A stretch of 64,000 nt of DNA from Dallia pectoralis (taxonomy: Eukaryota > Chordata > Actinopteri > Esociformes > Umbridae): contig CM055744.1 of assembly GCA_029465975.1 (NCBI GenBank), forward strand, positions 10,883,596 through 10,947,595, in the 5' to 3' direction. The translations under genes were made by a program, and so were the position numbers. The notes below the pieces were generated by a model. It searched no databases, was not told where the DNA came from, and worked only from the letters and a program-made list of their open reading frames with translations. Within the stretch, counting starts at the first letter, position 1. Every line of letters starts with the position of its first letter. Shown here piece after piece: positions 46,181 to 57,835 of the stretch.

Positions 46181-46700
46181 CCAGAGCGAGAGGAAGAAAG
46201 AAGACGAGGCAAAAGTGAGAGAGAGAGAGAAAGTACAGAAAAGCAGTAGAGGGAGGGATTTAGACGGAGAGACCAGAGGAGTGTGCAGTGGCTTTGGTCC
46301 TGTGCTGTGATACTCTGTGATAATGAAGCCGACTGTGAGCAAGCTCAGGCCTGTCTTAGCATTCTGTCGAGCTCCTCTCCGTATATATATATTTCATCGG
46401 ATCGACTTTCAGATTCAGACGGGCGGCTCAGTACAGGCACTCATCTTTATTTCATTTTAGGATGTTTTTAATTTTGACCTGCCGAAGACAGAGATTGTTT
46501 TTATTTTCCATTCCTCCTCCTCCCATCGTCCCGTAATCCTTACAACTGAATCTGCGATACAACTGCATGTTTTGTTTGTCATCGAAATGGAACGAAAGCA
46601 TCTTAGTATAATATTCACAATTTGCCTTCTGTCTCTGAATTGCAGATATGTTTTACGCAGAGCAACTGGTTGCTCGTTCTCCGTTAATATGTTTATTTTT
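46181..46700 (+). promoter_or_regulatory. weak candidate alternative promoter / leader
   Basis: A GA-rich tract (GTGAGAGAGAGAGAGAAAG), a TATATATATATTTCATCGGA element near 46383 and CpG-bearing sequence (GACGGGCGGCTCAG) follow in order, similar in layout to 19.3-19.9 kb. An ATG at 46587 opens 42 codons beginning MERKHLSIIFTICLLSLNC, which is signal-peptide-like, but I see no good donor. Unproven. Confidence 0.2.
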
Positions 46701-47925
46701 TTGCGTAAAAAATAGTGGGTTTGTCTACAGGGCGATAGATGCTAACGCCTGTCTCGTACTAGCACTAGAAAAAGCTGCTCAATCGCTCAGGATTGTCATA
46801 TGTTTACATGTAGTCTGGTCAGTTTAAAAGAGATTACTGGAGACTTGCCAAAACTTTAAGGATGAGATATATATATATATATTCTCAACCGCGTGTACTA
46901 TCACTGTAAACCCCATCTCATTATAATCCTGTCATGTAGTATGCAAATATTGATCCTGAAATGCTCAGGAATAAATACAAATATATCTATAACCTGGGTG
47001 TTTTGGCTACGTGTGGAGGGCCCCGTCTCCTCTCCAGTTCTCCCCAGATGCAGTCATTAGCTCCTGGTTCTGGAAGGCATGGTCTGTCGTGAGCACTGAA
47101 CTACTGTGGCCTTGTAACTCCACATCACCATTGTCTCAGAGTGGTGCTGTTTTTTAAAAGGTCCTCCCTCATTATATATCTAGCTCTCTGTCTTCAATTA
47201 AGAAATAGCTTCACTAGAATAATGCGAAAATGCCCAGTAGATGTTTGGGGGTCAGCAGACGTTTCAGGGCTTTGATTGTCAGAATATGTGCAGCAGGGCA
47301 TCTATTTGTGTCATGTGACAGGAAGCTGATCCCGAGATGAAGCATCCTTAGGAGATGTTTGAGAGGGTTGTTTCTATCCTTAATCACCTTGGGTTGTGAT
47401 GGGCAACAAAATACTTTCTAAATCAGTGAAGATATAAAACACAGTACATAGATTGTTCACAGCATAAAATTGTAAAATAGATTGAGGTGTAACTTGGCGT
47501 GTCGTGGTCTTTGATAGCATGAATTTATTCAGAATGTGGCGTTTGGTTCCTGTTTAAAAAGCCATATAGAAAAATAAAGAAATTTATTCTGTTTACACAC
47601 ACACAAAGGAATTTGTTCGAACCCCTGCAGTGTCACGATCTCAGGGTGACGTGAAGGGAAAAACCAGATGCATAGCAGGTTGTCACCGGTCGTGTTTTTT
47701 TTAACAGACAACAAAAACAAACACGAAACATCGAAACGAAAAACTTAATGTAAATTACTGTACGCGAAAGTAGTGTCTTAATAATAAATATACAAACAGA
47801 CACTCAAATATCAAACGACAGCTACTGACCGTGACATTGAAAAAATTACAGACACACTGTAAGTGCACCCCACTAACCTTCCTGTGTGCCTCTAAGGTCA
47901 GCACAACCGTGACATGCAGAATTTA
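46701..47925. other. unique sequence with a (TA)n tract
   Basis: (TA)n lies at 46866-46881. No gene recognised. Confidence 0.5.
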
Positions 47926-48275
47926 GAACAAACATTTTAAAATGTACACGAGCAGTCCAAACAGAGCAAAACACACAACACAAACAGTCAAAGAAGAGGC
48001 CACGCCTAGTAAGCATGTGTTATATGTATCTGAATAGTGCAAAGGAGCAATATCTAGATGTTTGAGCAGATTGCAAAAAAGAAAGAGCAATGTCCAGGTT
48101 CTAGTTAAAAACATTTTTAATTGCAATATCTACTTCTATACACAGTTATGCTAAGAAGAGCAATGTCCTTTTATAGTACATGATGTCCAACAAAGTCATT
48201 TGTAACAGAGCTGTCAGATAGTGTCCAGGGTGGGTAAAAATGTGGAGGGGGGGGGGCTGAGGTCAGGACTAGCCT
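47926..48275 (-). mobile_element. LINE 3'-UTR-like sequence, minus strand
   Basis: GAGCAATATCTAGATGTTTG, AGCAGATTGCAAAAAAGAAA and GAGCAATGTCCAGGTTCTAG match in reverse complement the 14.785 kb block. The sequence lies immediately beyond the 3' end of the minus-strand LINE ORF fragment, so I infer a LINE 3' UTR. A G10 run near 48247 precedes the array. Confidence 0.5.
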
Positions 48276-48279
48276 AGAG

Positions 48280-48490
48280 GCATATTCCTTAGACTCACCG
48301 CATATTCCTTAGACTCACCGCATATTCATTCGACTCACCGCATATTCCTTAGACTCACCGCATATTCCTTAGACTCACCGCATATTCCTTAGACTCACCG
48401 CATATTCCTTAGACTCACTGCATATTCCTTAGACTCACCGCATATTCCTTAGACTCACCGCATATTCCTTAGACTCGCAGGATATTCCTT
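48280..48490. repeat. 20-bp minisatellite derived from a LINE ORF, about 10 copies
   Basis: The unit is CATATTCCTTAGACTCACCG. The last units grade without a break into the LINE coding sequence GATATTCCTTAGACTCTTCG, matching at 17 of 20 positions. The array is therefore an expansion of the LINE's 3' coding end. Confidence 0.95.
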
Positions 48491-49110
48491 AGACTCTTCG
48501 CAGTGGGGAAGAAGCTGTTCTTGTGGCAAGATATTTTGGTCATGATAGACCCTAGCCGTCTGCCAGAGGGGAGAGTTCTAAATAGTTCATTACCCAGGTG
48601 GGAGGGGTCTGCCTTAATCTTCGCTGACTGCCTCTGTGACCTGACTTTCGACGGATCGTTGAGGGACGGCAGCTTAAATCCAATGGTCCGTTCCGCAGAG
48701 CAGATGATGCGTTGCAGTCTGTCTTTATCCTTGACAGTGGCTGCAGCGTACCATATGGTGATGGAGGAGGTCAGGATGGAATCAATGACGGCTGTGTAGG
48801 TATTAATCATCATGGACGTGGCCAGTTACTACTTTTTGAGCTGCCGCAGGCAGTAAAGTCTCTGTTGTGCTTTCATAGTGAGAGAGGTGATGTTCAACTC
48901 CCCATTGAGGTCCTGGGAGATGGTGTTGCCCAAGGACTCCACTGTGTTGACGGGGGAACCCCAAAAGGTCAATAGAGCGGAGGTCAGCTGGGCTTCTCCT
49001 TAAGTCCACTCTCATCTGTACTGCCTTTAGAGTATTGAGCTTTAAATTATTTGAAATTAGGAGAGTATTTGTTTGTATTTTTTTTTTTACTTCAACCAGA
49101 TTTGAGCTTG
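48469..49110 (-). pseudogene. LINE reverse-transcriptase C-terminal fragment
   Basis: On the minus strand, 48813-48469 encodes YTAVIDSILTSSITIWYAAA, then DKDRLQRIICSAERTIGFKL, PSLNDP, ADPSHLGNELFRTLPSGRRL and HKNSFFPTAKSLRN. These are the hallmarks of the C-terminal part of L2/CR1/Rex-type fish non-LTR retrotransposon ORF2 (IESVLT..ITVWYG, LPSGRRYRS, NSFFP). Upstream (48814-49110), QMRVDLRRSP, LGQHHLPGPQWGVEHH and ESTTETLLPAAAQ-type frames continue the thumb region after frameshifts. It is 5'-truncated, as usual for LINEs, and non-functional. Confidence 0.88.
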
Positions 49111-49719
49111 TGCAAGTTACCTGAGACGGCACCAGCAAAAGGAAATGGGTTTGTAAAATATTGAAATAATAACATTATTCTTTTTATTTAAAAAAGAACA
49201 ATTTGGATAGCTGATTGACTATTTCTCTGTAAGGACACATCACTTAGCAATATCAAGCGTTTGGTTACATTCTAATTATAACTACATTCAATACTCTATT
49301 TAATTCCTTCTTTTCTTCCTTATTTCATGTATGCACTGCACTTAATGTGTTAGACATTCTCAGCTTTATACATCTGTCACTTCTTTGTGTTTGTTGCAGT
49401 TTTACACTTCCTTTTGAGTAAACTTCTGTAGTACATTTTGTGCCAATGCCTACTTTGACTTACAATAACATGTATTTATTGTCATTAAGGTGGTCAGTGA
49501 GCGAAACAGGAATGATGGGCAACACAAAATAAATACAAAACAAAATGTAAACAGCAAATAAGACAGGTGCAGGCCTGACACAATGGTATGGCAAGTAGCA
49601 ATGTCCTAACAACCTACAGCTATCTGCGTCCAACCCAAAAGCATGCGTAGCTTATTTTCACTGCAGCTTTTGAAATCTTGAATGTTTCACTATAAAGATG
49701 AATTACACTTTTGAATTGA
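49111..49719. other. unique AT-rich sequence
   Basis: No feature recognised. Confidence 0.5.
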
Positions 49720-49914
49720 TTAATATTTGTGGCATTTTGTTTGAAGATGCAGCTCTGTATCAAGTACTGTTTTGGTACAGTGACTGCATAGCCTCTCATC
49801 TACAGTGAACCAGGTTTTTATGTGTCTGCTGGTGTTAATGGAAAGGTTGTGCACAATGAGCCTGCACTTTGCCAAGACTTTTGTGTGATGATGTTGATCG
49901 TTAACCATGACCAA
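49720..49914 (-). pseudogene. LINE ORF2 C-terminal zinc-knuckle-like fragment
   Basis: The minus strand encodes LAKCRLIVHNLSINTSRHIK then TWFTVDERLCSHC and TKTVLDTELHLQTKCHKY. The C-X2-C-X9-H-X4-C spacing preceded by 'R..(I/V)..ERLC' resembles the C-terminal end of fish non-LTR retrotransposon ORF2 proteins (RICPHC...EVETELHFLTKC pattern). It is a short isolated fragment, apparently from a different LINE type than the 48.5 kb fragment. Confidence 0.65.
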
Positions 49915-51180
49915 ATAGTGTCTTTCCTGGTCTCTAGTGTGCTTAAGCCATAACTATTACACAGCAATAACATCAACAGAGACATCACAAACACATTAGC
50001 TATAGGTGAAGTACACTCAATCACATACACCCATGGGTTTGCCTCATTGACTATTAAGATAATGTATCTCTTAACAGACCTCTGGACATTAGCTGATTAG
50101 CAAATCACTTGAACTGCTCAGCTGTTGCCAAGGCCAACTGTATACTGTGTAAATACTTTACTCTCATGTCAATATTTTGTGTAGAAATTGAATAAATTAC
50201 AGAAAAAAATCTGTCATCTGTTAGCTTGGTTTACTCAGCATTCATTATTCAGCATTCATATAAGTCCACAGTACCTATCTACCCATCATGCCTTGTGTTT
50301 TGGCTGCACTGCAACTGGTCAAAGCTCAACAAGAGTTCTCATATTCACTAGGGTTTAATTAAGGTTAATCATTTAGAACAGGGCTACATTTTCATTTTAA
50401 CTACTTACGTTACATTTTAAAATTCTGAATGGTTGATTGAAGAGTTAAGGTTAATTTTTTCATTCAATCTGTATGGTTAAGGGTTAAGGTTTGGAAAAGG
50501 CTTAAATGAAATCTGAGAAAGTGTGTGGTACCTGAATTGATTATGCTTACCAATATCAAGAACTTCACCAACATTCACCCAACCGTAATGTCCTAGCTAA
50601 CTGCCAGCCTTAAATGAAACAACACTAAACCTCAGCCACGATTAAAGTCATACTGTGCAGGATATAGACATCTTTCCCATCTAAACTAATATCTCGTTTG
50701 AAAATCAATTTCACCCTGGAGCAGCAGGGAAAATCTTATCCAATAATACAGTTGGATCATTAGCAAACATGTCAACATGAACATGTTAATGGTTTTCATA
50801 AAAATGGAGTTCATTTATTATATTGTGTTTGTCCCACATGACCCGAGGTCAGGAGGTAACTCCTGAGAATTACTTAGAAAACATTGTATGAACAAAACCC
50901 TACAGTATAATTAGAGTAACCAAACAGCACGTACCTCTTGTGTTAATTCAAACAGCATCTCCATTTTACCATCATGCTCAGCTGTGTCATAGAACAGAGA
51001 CACAGCATATACAACCTGATACATTCTGTTTCTAGTACAGACTATAACATTGTGGTTAAGATAATGGACAAATGACATATTATGTGTAAAAAATCTTTGG
51101 TTGGTATGATGGAGGATAAAAATGCAATAAATTTCAAGCAGGCACTGCAGAATATAGTTATAATAGTTGAGCCAGGATAT
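49915..51180. other. unique AT-rich sequence
   Basis: A few GGTTAAGGGTTAAGG strings lie near 50474-50490. No gene recognised. Confidence 0.5.
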
Positions 51181-51245
51181 GGTATGTGTGTGCGTCTGTG
51201 TGTGTGTGTGTGTGAGTGTGTGTGTGTGAGTGTGCGTGCGTGTAT
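51181..51245. repeat. imperfect (GT)n microsatellite
   Basis: GT runs interrupted by GAGT and GCGT. Confidence 0.9.
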
Positions 51246-51578
51246 ACAAGCAGTACCCTGGGTGCTTATGGCTTCAAGGTCTTGCCAGGTGACGGTACGA
51301 CAGGAAATCTTATTTTTTAGTTCTGGTTTTAAAGGCTACATCAAGGTTGATCGTTCACATTTTAATCTCTCTCATTCTGTCCATTACCACTGGTAATGGA
51401 TGTGGCCTGACAAGTGTGATTAATGTGATCAGAACTGTGGCCTGGATCTGGTTGACCCCCAGACCATCACCAGTCTTTGCTCCAATGTTCAAGAGAGCAA
51501 ACCTGGCAATATTGCTGTCCTTTTCCTGTAATAAGTGCTGTTGTGGCATTCTCTGAAAAGGACACAGTCAGTGTTAAC

Positions 51579-52010
51579 TAGGGGTGCACGATTCAGAAAA
51601 TTTCACGATTCGATTTAGATTTTTAGGCTCACGATTCGATTCAAAATCGATTTTCGATTCAAAAACGATTTCCGCTTCAAAAAAACGATTCACAGTATGT
51701 AAATGTAGTTTACTTTTTCCTAAGTGATTGATTGTAGTAGACATACAATTTTAAAGAAAAGAAACACAACAAATTAAATGTATTTTGATATTACTTTGTC
51801 TTCATGCAAAAATAAAAACGTTTGCAACAAATTGCAACTCATTTCAGGACAATAGTAACACAGCATTAAAAAAAAAGAAAATTTAAAATATATATATATA
51901 TTTTAAAAAAATTGAAAATGAATCGATTTTTGGAATTCTATGAATCGATTCTGAATCGGCAAAGCTTGAATCGCGATTCGAATGTGAATCGATTTTTTTG
52001 CACACCCCTA
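51579..52010. mobile_element. hAT-type miniature element with 8-bp TSD
   Basis: The left end is TAGGGGTGCACGATTC and the right end is GCACACCCCTA, complementary for the first 8 bases and nearly so beyond. The flanks carry a perfect 8-bp duplication GTGTTAAC (51571-51578 and 52011-52018). The 432-bp interior has no transposase. Both ends are packed with subterminal ATTCGATT / AATCGATTTT motifs (about ten copies), typical of hAT transposase binding regions (established knowledge). Confidence 0.92.
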
Positions 52011-52279
52011 GTGTTAACCCTAGTCAGGGTCCACATTTAACAATGTTTAGAAGAGGTATAGAAAACCAAAGAGAGTCATCTAATGCTGAATTGTATCTGA
52101 CGAAATAGAACACTGCATTACCAGATTTCACAAGTTGCAGAGGCGTTAGTAGATTGAGACATGCATGCAGGCATTATTATTTTACAGAGATCTATCCTGA
52201 CATAGTCTGTCCTGCATCCAGATCACTATAGTGCAGAGCAACTATATGCCAGATGAAAAATAATAATAACAAACTACAT

Positions 52280-52450
52280 GCCAGCCAATAGAGGCCTGGC
52301 CACCTCTCAGACACTGGTTCCTCTCTAGGTTTCTTCCTAAATACAGACCCATCAGGGAGTTTTTCCTAGCCACTGTGCTCTCAGGTTTCAGGCTGGGTGT
52401 TTGTAAAAACACTTTGTGACAACTGTCGTTGTTAAATGGGTTTAGAAAAT
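52280..52450. repeat. dispersed fish repeat, partial copy
   Basis: CCTGGCCACCTCTCAGACAC, GGAGTTTTTCCTAGCCACTG, CAGGTTTCAGGCTGGGTGTT and ACACTTTGTGACAACTGTCG define the same family as at 3.4 kb, in the opposite orientation, ending in the TTGATTGATG tail. Confidence 0.8.
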
Positions 52451-52858
52451 TATGTGTTGATTGATGTTGGATGTTTGCATAACCAATATACTATGAATAA
52501 TTTGATCAATAATAATTTCCACAAATACAGAATAAGAGAAACTGTGTATCCTACGAATGCAGGAAAAGTCAGATTTAGTGTGAAATATCCAACAACGAAC
52601 TTCTAAACCTATGCGGGACAACACTCAACTGAATACATTCTCCGGAAACTGTTGCTATGAATGTTTTTAAATTGTTCTGCATATACATACATGTAATTTT
52701 GTTTTTAACTGCTACCATAATTTGTGTCAGAAAAAGCAATGCAAAAGATAAAAAAACTGTCAAAATCATTAATCAATACATTATTCGATTATGTTGTTAG
52801 TTGCAGCCCCAATCTGATTCATATTTGTCAGACTGACAGTAAAAAGAACATCTTTATC
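52451..52858. other. unique AT-rich sequence
   Basis: No feature recognised. Confidence 0.5.
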
Positions 52859-52869
52859 ACACACACACA

Positions 52870-52926
<57 letters not shown>
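52859..52926. repeat. (CA)n microsatellite
   Basis: About 33 CA units with one CCCA interruption. Confidence 0.97.
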
Positions 52927-52929
<3 letters not shown>

Positions 52930-53659
52930 TATTCATAACAGAATGCGATGAGATCATGCTGCCAAACAAATTATAAAATCCATCTATTGTTGGGAATTCC
53001 TGTATTGTCACGCACAGCAGATATCATACCTTAAGTTACTGGTCACGCAGATAACACAGTAATTCTTCGTTTTTTTTCTACGATTTAAAATATGCGTATT
53101 ATGCATTTGTTCCATATTTCTGGAAAGTATATGATTCTAGCCTCTAGCACCAGGTTGAAGAGCTTGAATATTGCTTCCTGCGGCCAGATTTGATTTTATA
53201 GGGGGGATTTTCTTTAGCATCTCATTGACGACACTCTATTTTATGTAGGCATTACCACACTTGAGAGTTTGAGTTAGATTATTTACAATATATTAATGGC
53301 TTTTATTGGTGTCTAATTGTTCTTTTTTAAATCTGGTACTAACTAATTTATACGTATTGACAATTGTGAATTAATTCGATTGTTACTCTGACCATGGTGG
53401 GCACTCAGTTTGCCCCTCAGTTCCCAAAACAAGATTTTTCAAACTGATTAGACTTATAGACAACTTCATACTTTCTGTATTGTTTTAAGGACCGGTATGT
53501 ATTTGTGAGGTCCATTCGGGTCTGTGGAGGCACCAACGGCTGTCTATTGGTTTTGTTTTGACAGTTGCCCTAGGTTTTTCTTGGCAGTCTTATATTCACT
53601 GTCAAAACATTATTTGAGTATTTTTTTTGTGTGTGTGTATGTTGTCACCATATTTGCCT
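52927..53659. other. unique AT-rich sequence
   Basis: No feature recognised. Confidence 0.5.
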
Positions 53660-53664
53660 TCCTA

Positions 53665-53698
<34 letters not shown>

Positions 53699-53708
53699 TG
53701 CCTGTCTG
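53660..53708. repeat. (CTGC)n tetranucleotide microsatellite
   Basis: CCTGCCTGCCTGCCTGCCTG with TCTG variants at the end. A (CA)n/(CACAAA)n tract follows at 53748-53794. Confidence 0.95.
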
Positions 53709-53794
53709 TGTAAATTTGTCAAAGCCCATCTTTCTGGTTGAAAGGAGACACACACACACACACAAACACACACAAACACACACAAACACACAAA

Positions 53795-54374
53795 GGAAAG
53801 TGGAGTAATGATGCTTGGTAACGCCTGGTCCTGAAGGTCACCAGTCCCTTAAGAGGTGTGAGACCTGGGAAGAATTCCACTTGGGATTCATGGACTGTCT
53901 CTCTTATTCCTAATCTTTCATTCTTGTTTTCCTCTCTGTCATTTCATGTAACATGGAACAGGCGTATCCAAATAGTCTGAGGCGAGGGGAGGCAAAAGGG
54001 GAGAGGGGAGACACTTCACAAAGTCGTGAAAAACACTTATATCAAGAGTCAAATACATACATATACAAATACAAAGCTAGTGCTGTCATTTGGAGGAATT
54101 CCTGGGAGGAAACTGAGCAGCAAGAAAGAAAGAATCAAAAGTTTAACCTCATAGGAATTGTTTGATTTCAAATCAAACATTTAGTGAAAAAGAAGAAAAG
54201 AAAGTGTTGATGTCCAGATAAATACAAAGTGTATTGGAGATGATGAAATGAAAATGTGTCTAAACAATGTGACACGACATAAAGAATATAAACAATGGCT
54301 GTGATGGGACCAAATGGAATACATGAAATAGCATATGTGAACTTTACATGCAGGACCACTGTTAAGCACTGTTC
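53795..54374. other. unique sequence, nothing recognised
   Basis: ORFs of 60-70 codons on both strands without domains. Confidence 0.45.
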
Positions 54375-54505
54375 TATTATGGTGTATGTTTACAGATGTG
54401 AGGTAGAGACCAAGCCCACGGGAGTGTTATGGTGTATGTTTACAGATGTGAGGTAGAGACCAAGCCCTCAGGTGTGTTATGGTGTATGTTTACAAAGGGT
54501 GAGGT
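54375..54505. repeat. 50-bp tandem repeat, about 2.6 copies
   Basis: TTATGGTGTATGTTTACAGA then TGTGAGGTAGAGACCAAGCCC recurs at 54377, 54427 and 54477. Confidence 0.93.
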
Positions 54506-55970
54506 AGAGATGTAGAAATGATTCAGAAAAATGGCTGTTCCTCCACTACTTCACATTTTAGCATTGTTTTTTTTGTTTTGTCATTTTTGTATTAATATAA
54601 TATAGAATGTACAACATTATTGATATATCAGCTCATCACATTACACATGAATGTTTTCAGTTATCATTGCAAGCTTGAAATATCAGTGTTATCCATGTTC
54701 ACAGGCTGACAGTATGTGGCCTTCAGATTACTTTGTGAGTTGTTATTGGGAGCCTTGCAGTGTGGAGAGGAGAGAGAAGCATCTGTTTCCAGAGGGGTCC
54801 AGATTTTCAAAATGCAGATATCCCTGGTTGGGGAGTGACAGATTAAATGTAGTTATTTTGAACTTCCCCCAAACAATCTTTTTTTCTCTAAATAAGTTTA
54901 TAACCGGGCACACCAGCTGGGTGCAATTAATGATGTGTTAGAACTGTAAACCAGCAGGCTCTGGTCGTTGTTGTCAGTCAGTCACAGGAAGTGCGGTTCT
55001 GAGCAAAACCAAACAAGGAATAGTAAGCAAAACCTGGAATACAAAGACACATATCATGGCATAAAATGATACAGGCTCAATAAGGGAAAGGTGTTTGTGA
55101 AACAGAGGGCCAGATATAGGTGGATCATTTTTTTACCCTTTATATAACCGATTGTGAACAAAGAGTCATTTCAAATGGCGACCTGGTCAAGATAAAGCAA
55201 AAACGTGCCAGACAATAATACAGGAGGGCAAATAGAAGTGGGATTCTACATGGTAATACAGCATCAAGTATAGAGTCAATATACAGTAAATACAGGATGG
55301 AGTATGGGTAGGTCAGTTGAGAAGCATTGATATGTGATGACTACAATATAACATATAAAGGGGAGTCTATATACAGAATGTAAAAGTAAAAGTGTATCTA
55401 CCAGGTTGGTCATTATTGTGCACAAATTGTATGACCGTGACGGTTGGAGGAACATAATTTGAGCATGTCTGGGCAAATAGAATAATTCAAAGAATGTAAA
55501 CAGGCACGGCAGCAGTACAGGGGAAAATGAACCACTTTGAGAATTGGACATGGCAAACGTAAAAAAGGGAAACAAGGTGTGCATGAAAAGCAGATGACAG
55601 GCAACACGTACAGTGATCAGACAAAAGTTCAGACAGAAGTAGTTTAAAGGCAATGGGTGAGATAAGGGTTTCGAGTCCAGCCTTTTTAGTTCTGCAGATG
55701 GTAGTGAATAACACATTTGTGTAGACCTTCCGGACAGTTACTGTAGAGGTCTGAGTTTGGGTAATCCTCAAATAACATTACTGATTAACATAAGTAACTA
55801 ACCAAACACTGGGAATAATCGACCTCACCTGTTTTAAAGAAAGTGTTTTAAATGTGTGGTCGGGCGTGTCTGCGGGTGTCTGGAGCTGCATGCCAACAGC
55901 ATCTACAGCCTCTCTGCTTCTCCCTGCAGGTGAGATTACCTGAACTGAGGAAGAGCAGCCGTTCCATCTG
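54506..55970. other. unique sequence, nothing recognised
   Basis: The minus-strand ORFs at 55276-55771 (up to 146 codons) have no domain I recognise. A splice-acceptor-like CTGCTTCTCCCTGCAG lies at 55915-55930 but is not followed by an identifiable exon. Confidence 0.4.
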
Positions 55971-56370
55971 CCAACTTGATTTCTCTTTTTCTCCTTTCTC
56001 TCTCTCTCCCTCCCTCTCTTACTGCACCTTATATCCCTCTATCTCTCTCTTTCCTTCTCTCTCCCTCCCTCTTTTACTGTGTCTTATCTTGCTCTCTTTC
56101 TGTCTGTCTTTTTCCCTCCCTCACTTTCTGTCTGTTCTCTCTCCCTCCCTCTCTTGCGTTGTATTATCTCTCTCTTTCTCTATCTTTCCTTCTTTCTAGC
56201 ACCCTATCTTACTGTGTCTTATCTCCCTCTCTCTCATTATCTGTCATTTCCTCTCTCTCTCTCCCTCTCTTACTGTGTCTTATCTCCCTCTCTCTCACTC
56301 ATCTGTCCTTCCCTCTCCCGTTCTCTATATTCCTGTCTGTGCTCTCTCCTTCCCTCTCTCTCTGTGTGTA
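55971..56370. repeat. pyrimidine-rich irregular repeat
   Basis: TCTCTCCCTCCCTCTCTTAC and TGTGTCTTATCTCCCTCTCT-type units of roughly 60-80 bp, much diverged. Confidence 0.85.
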
Positions 56371-56707
56371 ATGAAGGCACAGACCAGATATGTGCTCGTG
56401 TTCATTTGAAGGCTGGATGGTAGCAGGTCAGACGGTGTACCTTGTTACAATCGCCGGTGGTAAAGGGAACTAGTGTCCATGGTGGTCGGACACAATTATC
56501 TGAGGGGAGCCTGGCCCGTGTGTCTCATCTCTGTTCATACCTGCTCACATATTGGACTTGAGTGAAACCAAATGAAATTATAATCAAAGGAGCACTCGGA
56601 AATTCTCAGGAGCTGGTGGAAGAATGTCTCTCTCTCTGTGTGTCTCCATCTGTTTCTTAAAGAAAATCTCTGTCTATCTATTTTCCCCCGATTGTCTTAT
56701 TTTTTCC
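56371..56707. other. unique sequence
   Basis: No feature recognised. Confidence 0.4.
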
Positions 56708-56770
56708 AGCCCTCTCTCTCTCTCCTACTCTCTCTCTCTCTCTCTCTCCTACTCTCTCTCTCTATCTCTT

Positions 56771-56818
<48 letters not shown>
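56708..56818. repeat. (CT)n microsatellite
   Basis: Long CT tract with sparse A and CCT interruptions. Confidence 0.96.
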
Positions 56819-56819
<1 letters not shown>

Positions 56820-57835
56820 CCTGTAACGACACTCTTACGATCACATACACACCCTCGCTCTCAATTCGACTCATCAACATATTTTCTAGAGCTTTAATTC
56901 TCACGCCAGAAAAAACACTGCAGCGATGTATCGGGTCTGTAGCAGTAGAACACCAGACCTGGGTTAATACAATATTACATAATTAAAAGTTATTTTATCT
57001 AAACCTGCCTGATGGAGCTTGTGTGCTTACAATGTAACCAATTGAGCGGTCCCAAAACCGCAAACGAGCCCCAGCCCTTACCCCGTTCCCGCACTCCAGC
57101 CGGGCCACAGCAAACATGGTTTGTGGAAATTGGTAATCACTGTCTAAATAGTATTTAATCCTAGTTGTTCTTCACATCTCCGCGTCGCCGTATCTCTCCA
57201 GGAGAGTGTGAGGAGAACAGATGTGGTCAGCACTACTGCTTTTTGTGTCCAGATGGTGTGCATGGTAGAGAGCTCAGCAAGGGGTCCCCGTGCTATGTCC
57301 TTGGGCAGAAGGGTGGTTCATACAGAACCCTCTGCCAACCATACAGACTGAAACGAAACGCAGGAATCACTTATTGAACTATCTGCAACAAAACAGTACG
57401 AAACAAAGGTGCTTGAATATCTATAGTTACAAAAAGGACCATCAAATTAGTTTTAATTTATTACGGGCTCACGGATTTCTGTTGACCAAATGGATACAAA
57501 AGATAAAAAGATGCTGACATACTTGGGCATGTTTTGGCTCCTCAAACATGTCAAAATCTGAAACCATCCCACAGCTAATTAAAGTGTGCACACCAGCTGA
57601 GCTTTGGGAGGAGGATCTTTGACCTTGGTTGAGAAGATGCTTTCTGCTTAGATATGATGGATGTCTATGCGTGGTGATGGATGTGAGTGCAAACAGTCAG
57701 ATGAGAGCAGCACAAAGCAAAAAAATACTTAAGCAGCTCTGATTTCTTCATCTCTTAATTACTGAGAGGAAAATAATTCAGAGTCAGAGAAAAATCAAAA
57801 AAGGAGAAGTGAGGAAGAAAAGCAGGGTGAGAGGG
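56819..57835. other. unique sequence with a doubtful exon-like segment
   Basis: At 57174-57204 a pyrimidine-rich stretch ends TATCTCTCCAG, followed by a cysteine-rich frame GECEENRCGQHYCFLCPDG. There is no clear donor and no family I recognise, so I do not call it an exon. Confidence 0.3.

Noticed and set aside
50455..50500. GGTTAAGGGTTAAGG strings resembling telomeric repeats
   Set aside because: Only two or three imperfect units and not TTAGGG; not evidence of an interstitial telomere.
55276..55716. 146-codon minus ORF
   Set aside because: No recognised domain, competing ORFs in two other frames, AT-rich composition; chance is likelier, although a decayed retroelement is not excluded.
55915..55990. 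Acceptor-like CTGCTTCTCCCTGCAG followed by an open frame
   Set aside because: The frame runs straight into the CT-rich repeat, with no donor and no recognisable peptide.
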